Positions 1 to 5,029 of a DNA stretch of 5,029 nucleotides are shown in pieces (position 1 is the first letter of the stretch; each line of letters opens with the position of its first letter). The position numbers and the translations under genes are program-made. Below the pieces are notes generated by a model. That model was given only the letters and a program-made list of their open reading frames with translations. It was not told the DNA's origin and ran no database searches. The DNA lies in NCBI GenBank assembly GCA_015232795.1, contig JADFYX010000200.1:1-5029 (forward strand), read 5' to 3'. This DNA comes from Magnetococcales bacterium. Lineage in GTDB: Bacteria > Pseudomonadota > Magnetococcia > Magnetococcales > JADFYX01.

Positions 1-13
1 AAAAGGGTCGCAA

Positions 14-232
14 ATGAGGAATATAATAATATTAATTACAGTGTTAATTGCATTTCTGTCATCTTCTAGCTATGCAGAAACTGAGTCAGAAAAAGGGGAC
101 AAAAATAACACTGATGATTCTTCTAGTTCGGGGGGTGATAGTAGCTTTACAAAAACTGCTCTTGTTATCTCGGCAATCGTTGGCGGTATTTCTGCGTACA
201 GGTGTGAGGTCAGGAGTTCTGAACTTGCATAG
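14..232 (+). CDS. Short secreted or membrane-anchored Ser/Asp-rich peptide, possibly truncated
   Basis: A 72-residue hypothetical protein, the only plausible plus-strand gene. AAGGG six bases upstream of the ATG supports the start. Residues 1-21 form a good Sec signal peptide: short basic MRN, a hydrophobic core IIILITVLIAFL, then SSSSYA with a signal peptidase I style site (S-Y-A) before Glu22. Residues 22-44 are polar and acidic, rich in Ser, Asp, Lys and Gly. Residues 48-62 (TALVISAIVGGISAY) are a second hydrophobic segment containing small residues, followed by a ten-residue tail RCEVRSSELA. That layout would give a small envelope protein with one C-terminal membrane anchor. The segment is short for a membrane span and the tail looks unlike the rest, so the gene may be a frameshifted or cut-off remnant of a longer protein. 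It converges on the 949-residue gene. No family is recognised. Confidence 0.5.
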   Translation: MRNIIILITVLIAFLSSSSYAETESEKGDKNNTDDSSSSGGDSSFTKTALVISAIVGGISAYRCEVRSSELA

Positions 233-280
233 TTGTATGCTCCTGTTTGGGCAGAATCCTTTGATTGCTTGGGATAGTTT

Positions 281-307
281 AGCAAAATAATGATCGGCAG
301 TCATTAT
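281..307 (-). terminator. Possible weak intrinsic terminator of the multidomain gene
   Basis: Read on the minus strand, ATAATGA (307..301) and TCATTAT (293..287) form a seven-pair stem around a seven-base loop CTGCCGA, followed by TTTGCT. It lies 63 bases beyond the stop of the large gene. The stem is AT-rich and the T-run short, so termination would be inefficient. On the plus strand the stem is followed by CTCATTTTG, which is weaker. Confidence 0.35.
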
Positions 308-336
308 CTCATTTTGAAGCTGTTCCGAGGCTCTAC

Positions 337-351
337 ACTTTCGCAGAAAGT
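337..351. repeat. Small perfect hairpin in the convergent spacer
   Basis: ACTTTC and GAAAGT are perfect six-base arms around GCA. It begins 19 bases after the stop of the 949-residue gene. Neither side has a T-run, so it is not a standard intrinsic terminator; it could shield a transcript end or be chance. Confidence 0.4.
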
Positions 352-369
352 TACATATTCAGGCGCAAC

Positions 370-3219
370 TTATCGTTTGGCTTTAAACAGCAGTTCCCGT
401 TTTTTCTTCTGTTCTACCATTACTTCAGCGATAAAGTTTTCTAGTTGGTCTTTTTGGTTGTGTTTGCCTAATAAAAAGCAGGCGTGGTAGGCGGGGGGCT
501 GTTTTTTGCCTAGGGTGCCCATAACTTCGCCGACTATGGCAACTTTTGTCGACTCTATCCCTTGTAGGACAAAACGGAGTTTGTCGCCTTTTTTTATTTC
601 ATGTTTAATTTCTCTTGATCTAAAAGATATGCCCCCAGCTCCTATGTCTATAATATCAGCGACAAAGGATTTTCCTTTGGTGGAGATTACTTTGGTGGAT
701 ACTGCAAATGCGTTGTCTAGTTTTACCCTTTGGGTTGCACGTTTATCGGCAATGCTGTTGAGTTGTTTGGGGTAGGTGAGTTTAAATAGTTTTTGCTCGG
801 AGCCGGTAAAAAGATCCTGGCATTCAAATTCACAAGAAAGAGCGCGGTTGCTTGTGTAAAATGACAAAGTTCCTGTTTTAACACGGCGTATATGGATATT
901 ACCTATTGGTGGCATCAAAGGGCCAATTATCAGTTTTTCTTGTGCTTCAAGGTAGTTTGCTGACTCTATAAATCCGCCTTGTTTATCTTTTGTTGGCTCC
1001 TTCTCAAAAATAGATAAAAACTGTGTGGTATTATCTTTAATGTTTATTGAAACACTCTTTTTTGTGGATAATGCCTGTTGAAACAGGGAGAGGATCAATT
1101 CTGGACCATCTATTATCGGCCTTTCATCCAGGACTATATCAGTTTGTTCTACAGGTTTTACAGTTGGCAGAAAAGAGCCGTCATCTTGCCAAGCAGCAAA
1201 CATTCCTCCTACTTCAGCCATACCAACCCGGCTCATGTCGTTGTTCCACACCCAGCTTTCAATTAACTCTAAAAGTAGCTCCTGCATAGCTGGGGGAAAT
1301 GGCATTAACATGCTTCTAGCATCTTCATCCCAAGATAAGGTCTCCATCAACACCCGGCTATCATCTCTGTTGGCCAGTAACAGTTGGGTGAAATCATGGT
1401 CAATTTGGGTAACTTCTTTGCGTTTAGCCATGGTATTAATGGCTCTACGACCTATACCTTGCAAACCCGGACCAAGTTTTTTACGAAGATTTGCCAGCGC
1501 ATCTTCATCCCATTGGATATTTGACTCCTCGGTATTTTCTGCTTGTGCTCTCCTTGTTTTATCTGTTGTAGCTAATTTTACACTGCCATTTTTAGTTTTT
1601 AAGCTTTCTTTTACAGGGTTTGCTGGTTGTGATACAGCTAAATTATCAGTAATTTGCGCAGCAATTTCTTGCGAAGATTTAGGCTTGTAGCTTTGATGGG
1701 ATATGAGCAGGTCACAGGTTGCAGCATGGAGTAGGTTTTCGGCAACACTTCCCATATCAAGTTGGCTGCTGGTGTGTATTCCAGTTTTACCAAATACCAG
1801 AATAGATGCACCACGCTCTTTAACAAGGGCGGGTATTGCAACGGAAGGTTTGTTATCAAGTAACAAGCATTCCGCCTCTACCCCAAACATTTTGGCAACT
1901 AGTTTGGCGTGCTCCATATGTGCAACAAAAATCTTTTTAAGCTCTTGATAATCCTCACCTGCTAAATCTGACTCATCTTCTGCGTTTGCAGATGGGTTCC
2001 AGACATCAATATCTTTTTTTATTGGTGAGCTTAGGTAATATGGTTCATAAACAGCTGAGGCAATAATAACGGGTCTATTTGTGCAACGTCCTAAAATTGT
2101 CGCTGTTTTAAGGCCGCCATATGCCTGCCCAGAAAAATCTAGAGCAACAATTATCGGTCCATCTGATGTTGTATCTTCACTTTTTTTAATAATAAGCGTG
2201 TCAATATTTGAGTGGCGAGCCAGACGAGAAGAGACACCTCCCATGGTATCCTCTCTTGCTGCTCTAACACCGTGGGTGTTTATGATAAGCAGATCATGCT
2301 CACCACTTTTTGTAATATCACCAATTACCTTATAATCCAATCCGCTAAGTTGAGCTTGAGAGTAGGGGATGTTTGCTTGTTTGCACATTTTTTCCCCGGC
2401 ATCAAGCACCCTTTGTGAGGGAGTTTTAACATCATCTTTTTGGGGTTTGATTGCAGCACGCAAACTTATGATGATATCACTACCTTGACTGATATTTACT
2501 TCTGGTTCCATATGGTCCAAAAGGGTGCTGTACTGAGGGATGGTGTTAATATGCACACCTTTTATCACAGCATTTTTTTCTATTTTAGCAAGAGATATTG
2601 CCATTTCTAGAGATCTTTTGGCAAAGGAAGATGCTACAAGTGGGACCAGGATATTTTTAAACAGACCAGAGGAGCTGGAATTAGAAGAGCCATCTTCTTG
2701 TATCGTTGGTTCTGGATCGCTGCTCATGGAGCCACTCATTAAAGTAGCATCCTGATCAACCATCACTTTTTTTACCAGTTGTGCTCTATCAATTTTCTGT
2801 TCATCAAGAAATTTGCGAAAGATCATATCCGCTTTAATGATATGTTGAACAATCCAATCCTTGATAAAGTTTACAATGTGAGCCCGGATATCTTTTTTCT
2901 GTTTAATAAGTCTGCGACGCAGAGCCAGTACTTGCTGTTTAAATTTTTCATGGTCAAGGCTATGGGAGTCTACCTCAACAAAACCAGCACAACGCATAAA
3001 CTCAATTTCTCTGGTAAAGTGGAGTTCGGTATATTGATAGAGCTTTGTTAAAGCTGCCTGAGCATCCTTTAATCCACCCTGTTTAACCTGAACAGCACTG
3101 TTTATGCTATTTAAAATTTCAACCAATACCCGATGGTCTTCATCAAGAATATCAATGTCGAATCTAGGTACAGTTGCCCAATCGAGCAGGGGTTTTGTGG
3201 CTTTGTTTTGTTGAGACAT
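370..3219 (-). CDS. Hemerythrin / dual USP / tandem PCP-reductase-like / YcgR-PilZ multidomain protein
   Basis: A 949-residue, probably cytoplasmic signalling protein; I know no named gene for it. Residues 11-140 are a bacteriohemerythrin with a full di-iron ligand set: His29, His67, Glu71, His86, His90, His126, Asp131. A Ser-rich acidic linker (about 160-186) follows. USP domain 1 (187-346) has a degenerate nucleotide site, while USP domain 2 (355-509) keeps Asp361 and the full motif G477-x2-G480-x9-G490-S491. A polar linker leads to two WDEDA-headed modules (570-615, 630-676) that resemble the PCP-reductase C-terminal domain. Residues 694-822 fit a YcgR-like N-domain, and 825-936 a PilZ domain with Arg827-x3-Arg831 and DIGAGG (858-863), where the usual Ser is Gly. 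The end is basic. No signal peptide or membrane segment is seen. I start at the ATG at 3219, since hemerythrin homology begins near residue 11; a TTG at 3231 would add four residues. The ribosome site is weak either way. Inferred role: coupling oxygen/redox and nucleotide state to cyclic-di-GMP output. Confidence 0.96.
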   Translation of the reverse strand: MSQQNKATKPLLDWATVPRFDIDILDEDHRVLVEILNSINSAVQVKQGGLKDAQAALTKLYQYTELHFTREIEFMRCAGFVEVDSHSLDHEKFKQQVLALRRRLIKQKKDIRAHIVNFIKDWIVQHIIKADMIFRKFLDEQKIDRAQLVKKVMVDQDATLMSGSMSSDPEPTIQEDGSSNSSSSGLFKNILVPLVASSFAKRSLEMAISLAKIEKNAVIKGVHINTIPQYSTLLDHMEPEVNISQGSDIIISLRAAIKPQKDDVKTPSQRVLDAGEKMCKQANIPYSQAQLSGLDYKVIGDITKSGEHDLLIINTHGVRAAREDTMGGVSSRLARHSNIDTLIIKKSEDTTSDGPIIVALDFSGQAYGGLKTATILGRCTNRPVIIASAVYEPYYLSSPIKKDIDVWNPSANAEDESDLAGEDYQELKKIFVAHMEHAKLVAKMFGVEAECLLLDNKPSVAIPALVKERGASILVFGKTGIHTSSQLDMGSVAENLLHAATCDLLISHQSYKPKSSQEIAAQITDNLAVSQPANPVKESLKTKNGSVKLATTDKTRRAQAENTEESNIQWDEDALANLRKKLGPGLQGIGRRAINTMAKRKEVTQIDHDFTQLLLANRDDSRVLMETLSWDEDARSMLMPFPPAMQELLLELIESWVWNNDMSRVGMAEVGGMFAAWQDDGSFLPTVKPVEQTDIVLDERPIIDGPELILSLFQQALSTKKSVSINIKDNTTQFLSIFEKEPTKDKQGGFIESANYLEAQEKLIIGPLMPPIGNIHIRRVKTGTLSFYTSNRALSCEFECQDLFTGSEQKLFKLTYPKQLNSIADKRATQRVKLDNAFAVSTKVISTKGKSFVADIIDIGAGGISFRSREIKHEIKKGDKLRFVLQGIESTKVAIVGEVMGTLGKKQPPAYHACFLLGKHNQKDQLENFIAEVMVEQKKKRELLFKAKR

Positions 3220-3233
3220 GAAAATTACCAATC

Positions 3234-3261
3234 ATTAAATCTTTGTTTGCTAAAACATCAA
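3234..3261 (-). promoter_or_regulatory. Candidate sigma-70-type promoter of the multidomain gene
   Basis: On the minus strand, TTGATG (3261..3256, four of six matches to TTGACA) lies 16 bases before TTTAAT (3239..3234, five of six matches to TATAAT). A transcript starting about seven bases on would have a very short leader before the ATG at 3219. Chance matches are common in AT-rich DNA, so this is tentative. Confidence 0.3.
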
Positions 3262-3262
3262 T

Positions 3263-3288
3263 TTTAAAGACAAACTTCTTACTTTAAA
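3263..3288. repeat. Inverted repeat TTTAAAG...CTTTAAA
   Basis: Perfect seven-base arms at 3263-3269 and 3282-3288 are separated by 12 bases, so the arm centres are 19 bases apart, about two helical turns. It lies just upstream of the candidate promoter of the 949-residue gene and could be a regulator site. In DNA this AT-rich it may also be chance. Confidence 0.3.
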
Positions 3289-3303
3289 CTACCTTGTTTA
3301 GCT

Positions 3304-3777
3304 TTATGCATAATGAGACACCATCTCAAACACCAACCCCAAGGTCTCTTGGTTTACATGGCGACGAGAGAGAAAATGTACCAGATCCTTGCTGACATTA
3401 GGGGGTAGAAAAGAGGCGTCTAATCCGAGGATGACTTTACAGGCAAAAGCTATGGCAGCGTAGAAATTGATGTTTAGGGCATGCTGGTCTTCGTTTAATT
3501 TTCTGCCAATGGCAATTGGGCTGTAACGAGCAAGACGGAAGGTGAGGATTCCTGCCAATTGGGCGCGGGTTATGGCTTCATCAGGTCTTCTTAGTTGGGT
3601 CATGTCGCAATCTTTTGTGGCATCAAGGAAAGCCCCGGCAAGGGCTTTTCTTGAGAGGTAGATTTTCTCCAAGGGCCACTTATTAAATTTGGCTATCTCA
3701 AGAGCGATCTGCACAAACTGTTCACTCCACAAAAGTATAAGCTCATCATCTATTTCACAATTGTAGCGATTAGGCAT
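3304..3777 (-). CDS. Hypothetical 157-residue predicted helical protein, third gene of the gap cluster
   Basis: I do not recognise a family. The start MPNRYNCEIDDELIL is fixed by a strong AAGGAG seven bases before the ATG. The sequence reads as a soluble, mostly helical protein: amphipathic stretches at about 11-31 (DELILLWSEQFVQIALEIAK), 43-54, 68-84 (ITRAQLAGILTFRLAR) and 101-118 (LNINFYAAIAFACKVIL), then a Pro-containing turn (FLPPN, 123-127) and a final helix near 143-155. The 101-118 stretch is fairly hydrophobic but short for a membrane span. Basic patches include QLRRPDE (61-67) and FLSRRH (135-140). Cys occurs at 7, 57 and 113, not spaced as a metal site. There is no signal peptide. 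It follows the 64-residue gene by 19 bases, so the two probably work or are expressed together with gap. An 84-base AT-rich interval separates it from the large multidomain gene, so co-transcription with that gene is less certain. Confidence 0.87.
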   Translation of the reverse strand: MPNRYNCEIDDELILLWSEQFVQIALEIAKFNKWPLEKIYLSRKALAGAFLDATKDCDMTQLRRPDEAITRAQLAGILTFRLARYSPIAIGRKLNEDQHALNINFYAAIAFACKVILGLDASFLPPNVSKDLVHFLSRRHVNQETLGLVFEMVSHYA

Positions 3778-3790
3778 GGAGTCTCTCCTT
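3778..3790 (-). promoter_or_regulatory. Strong SD within a small hairpin before the 157-residue gene
   Basis: The minus strand reads AAGGAGAGACTCC directly before ATG. AAGGAG (3790..3785) is a near-perfect SD with a seven-base spacer. Its GGAG can pair with CTCC (3781..3778) across an AGA loop, giving a four-pair GC-rich stem that would cover the SD. Ribosomes finishing the 64-residue gene, whose stop is 19 bases from the start, would open it. The SD is seen directly; the stem is a weak structural inference. Confidence 0.6.
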
Positions 3791-3796
3791 TTATAT

Positions 3797-3991
3797 TTAC
3801 TCTTTTATAATCAGGTTGTTATAGTCAAAGGGGAGGTTGTCTGCTTTTTTTGCTATTTTTAGCAAAGCCTTTTTACTGCACTCCACAGACTTTACGGCAA
3901 TGGGAGGTTCCATCTCTTTTATCTCAAAGACAATATCTTTGGCAAAAGATGACCGTTTTTTCGGGTCGCTGAGATTGGCTAATGATGACAC
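3797..3991 (-). CDS. Small Lys-rich hypothetical protein in the gap cluster
   Basis: I do not recognise this 64-residue protein. It begins with GTG (read as Met), and an AGGAG seven bases upstream supports that start. It opens MSSLANLSDPKKRSSF. The middle is charged, with EIKEMEPP near residues 23-30, followed by a lysine-rich stretch SKKALLKIAKKAD (39-51) likely to form an amphipathic helix, and a hydrophilic end NNLIIKE. There is no signal peptide, membrane segment or Cys pair motif; a single Cys sits in VECSKK. It is probably a soluble cytoplasmic protein. It lies 15 bases after the gap stop and 19 bases before the next gene, so it is very likely co-transcribed and perhaps translationally coupled with both. 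A role tied to GAPDH or to the 157-residue neighbour is only a guess from position. Confidence 0.75.
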   Translation of the reverse strand: MSSLANLSDPKKRSSFAKDIVFEIKEMEPPIAVKSVECSKKALLKIAKKADNLPFDYNNLIIKE

Positions 3992-3998
3992 AATTTTT

Positions 3999-4003
3999 CT
4001 CCT
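3999..4003 (-). promoter_or_regulatory. Ribosome binding site supporting a GTG start
   Basis: AGGAG on the minus strand, followed by the seven-base spacer AAAAATT and GTG at 3991..3989. It sits wholly inside the 15-base gap between the gap stop and this start, which is why I accept the small gene and its non-ATG start. Confidence 0.75.
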
Positions 4004-4006
4004 AAA

Positions 4007-5011
4007 TTAAAGGGTCTCTTGAGACTGCATGTGGTTTATTAAGTCCAATACTCTGTTGGCATAGCCCCATTCGTTGTCGTACCAACTCAAAACCTTTATC
4101 TGATTGCCAACCACCAGTGTAGAGATGGAATCGACAATTGATGAGTAGGGGTTGCCAAGGTAGTCGATAGAGACCAGAGGTTCGTCACTATAGTCTAAAT
4201 ATTGGTTGCTCGACTCTTTTAACGCACTATTTACTTCTGCCACAGTGCATGGTGTTTCTACCACCATAACTGCATCTACCAATGAAACATTGGGAGTTGG
4301 CACTCTAACAGACAAACCACTAAAGCGACCTTGTAGTTCTGGAATTACCAGACCTATGGCAGTGGCAGCCCCTGTGTGGGTTGGAATCATAGATAGGGCA
4401 GCAGCTCTTGCACGCCGGAGATCTTTGTGGGGTTGGTCGGTTAAGCGTTGATCACCAGTATAGGAGTGGACTGTGGTCATCATGCCAGATACAATGCCAA
4501 ATCGCTCCATAATTACCTGTGCAACCGGGGCTAGACAGTTGGTGGTACATGATGCATTTGAGACAATCTTATCGACGTTGGGGTCGTAGCTATCTTCATT
4601 TACCCCCATGACAATAGTGCGCACCTCACCTTTTGCCGGAGCCGTGATAATCACCCGTTCGGCACCACCTTTCATATGGGCCGCAGCTTTATCGGCAGCA
4701 GCAAAACGCCCGGTAGACTCAACCACATAAGAGGCACCAAATTTTTTCCATGGTATCTGCCCTGGATCGGACTCATGGCTTACTACAACCTCTTTGCCGT
4801 CAATTAAAAGGCCATTTTGAGTGGCTTCAACTTTTTTTTGCCAGCCACCCATGACTGAATCGTATTTTAACAGGTGGGCTAATGTGGTACAGGGGGTCAG
4901 ATCATTTATTGCTACCACTTCAATATTTTCATAAGCCTGATTAGTTGTGATGGCCCTAAACACTGCTCTGCCGATACGTCCGAAACCGTTAATACCGATC
5001 TTAATTGTCAT
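4007..5011 (-). CDS. gap: Type I glyceraldehyde-3-phosphate dehydrogenase, phosphorylating
   Basis: This cytosolic enzyme interconverts glyceraldehyde 3-phosphate, phosphate and NAD+ with 1,3-bisphosphoglycerate and NADH, in glycolysis or gluconeogenesis. The product is 334 residues, the usual family length. It starts with the Rossmann motif INGFGRIGR (residues 7-15). Asp37 in AINDL is the usual adenosine-ribose-binding acid and favours NAD over NADP. The catalytic motif SNASCTTNC places the nucleophile at Cys155, and the general base is His182 in TTVHSYTGD. The phosphate-site segments THTGAA (211-216) and the region around Arg236 are present, as is the C-terminal signature WYDNEWGY (310-317). 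I chose the ATG at 5011 because a GGAGG lies five bases upstream; an in-frame TTG at 5023 overlaps that ribosome site and is probably not used. It is the first visible gene of a minus-strand cluster. The promoter lies outside the window. No key residue is missing. Confidence 0.98.
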   Translation of the reverse strand: MTIKIGINGFGRIGRAVFRAITTNQAYENIEVVAINDLTPCTTLAHLLKYDSVMGGWQKKVEATQNGLLIDGKEVVVSHESDPGQIPWKKFGASYVVESTGRFAAADKAAAHMKGGAERVIITAPAKGEVRTIVMGVNEDSYDPNVDKIVSNASCTTNCLAPVAQVIMERFGIVSGMMTTVHSYTGDQRLTDQPHKDLRRARAAALSMIPTHTGAATAIGLVIPELQGRFSGLSVRVPTPNVSLVDAVMVVETPCTVAEVNSALKESSNQYLDYSDEPLVSIDYLGNPYSSIVDSISTLVVGNQIKVLSWYDNEWGYANRVLDLINHMQSQETL

Positions 5012-5016
5012 TGATA

Positions 5017-5021
5017 CCTCC
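5017..5021 (-). promoter_or_regulatory. Ribosome binding site of gap
   Basis: GGAGG on the minus strand, with a five-base spacer TATCA before the ATG at 5011. It decides the start: the longer reading from the TTG at 5023 would place the SD inside the coding region and leave no SD visible in the few bases upstream of that TTG. Confidence 0.85.
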
Positions 5022-5029
5022 AAGTTTTT

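Larger units (their letters stand above)
233..369. other. Convergent intergenic spacer
   Basis: These 137 bases lie between the stop of the plus-strand small ORF and the stop of the 949-residue minus-strand gene. They contain two short perfect hairpins (287-307 and 337-351) and no convincing coding sequence. As a tail-to-tail spacer it should hold 3' ends of transcripts from both sides. Confidence 0.6.
3220..3303 (-). other. AT-rich intergenic region before the multidomain gene
   Basis: This is the only sizeable gap inside the minus-strand set, 84 bases and strongly AT-rich. It holds a perfect seven-base inverted repeat, a candidate sigma-70-type promoter and only a weak ribosome site (TTGG about eight bases before the ATG at 3219). 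No GC-rich stem followed by a T-run is visible, so I see no clear terminator for the upstream operon and read-through is possible. Confidence 0.6.

Noticed and set aside
70..304. Two minus-strand ORFs of 71 and 72 residues at the left edge
   Set aside because: Both overlap the better supported plus-strand signal-peptide ORF, overlap each other, lack a good SD and show no recognisable motif. They remain possible only if the plus-strand ORF proves false.
290..490. Plus-strand ORF of 66 residues crossing the convergent spacer into the large gene
   Set aside because: Most of it is antisense to the PilZ C-terminal coding region; no SD is seen and the composition is that of a shadow frame.
1235..1690. 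Plus-strand ORF of 151 residues opposite the large gene
   Set aside because: It lies wholly antisense to conserved coding sequence (second USP domain end, linker and PCP-reductase-like modules), is Ser/Leu-rich as expected for a shadow frame, and has no recognisable domain.
2640..2740. Ser-rich, repetitive stretch in the large protein as a possible assembly-made joint
   Set aside because: The reading frame is uninterrupted and a flexible Ser-rich linker between hemerythrin and USP domains is expected; nothing in the sequence marks an artificial junction.
3220..3231. TTG start at 3231 extending the large protein by four residues
   Set aside because: The added residues carry no homology and no SD precedes the TTG; the ATG at 3219 is the simpler start, though its own SD is weak.
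4014..4025. Palindrome GTCTCTTGAGAC at the end of gap as a terminator or operator
   Set aside because: It lies inside the last gap codons, has almost no loop and no T-run, and the next gene begins 15 bases after the stop, so termination here is unlikely.
4206..4451. Plus-strand ORF of 81 residues opposite gap
   Set aside because: Antisense to highly conserved GAPDH sequence; its apparent openness follows from gap codon use.

Overview
The window looks bacterial: tightly packed genes with Shine-Dalgarno (SD) sites, moderate-to-low GC, and no introns, tRNA, rRNA, CRISPR array or recognisable insertion sequence. The combination of a standard phosphorylating GAPDH with hemerythrin, universal-stress, PCP-reductase-like and PilZ domains suggests a free-living, redox-responsive Gram-negative bacterium. 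Desulfobacterota or another proteobacterial-type lineage is my weak guess; nothing here proves the taxon.

Layout. Nearly everything lies on the minus strand and is read from right to left. At the right edge is gap (ATG at 5011, stop at 4007), a complete type I glyceraldehyde-3-phosphate dehydrogenase. It is followed after 15 bases by a 64-residue Lys-rich hypothetical protein with a GTG start (3991..3797), and after 19 more bases by a 157-residue predicted helical hypothetical protein (3777..3304). These three very probably form one operon. An 84-base AT-rich gap with a candidate promoter then leads to a very large gene (ATG at 3219, stop at 370; 949 residues). A 137-base convergent spacer with two small hairpins separates it from the only plus-strand gene candidate, a 72-residue Ser/Asp-rich secreted or membrane peptide (14..232), whose end may be degraded.

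The main point of interest is the 949-residue protein. In order it carries a bacteriohemerythrin domain with all seven iron ligands, a degenerate universal stress protein (USP) domain, a second USP domain with an intact ATP-binding motif, two tandem modules resembling the C-terminal PCP-reductase domain, and a YcgR-like N-terminal domain plus PilZ domain at the C-terminus. It therefore looks like a one-polypeptide integrator of oxygen/redox state, nucleotide state and cyclic-di-GMP, with output perhaps on motility or surface behaviour. Its position behind gap may link it loosely to central carbon and energy metabolism, but a shared transcript is not shown.
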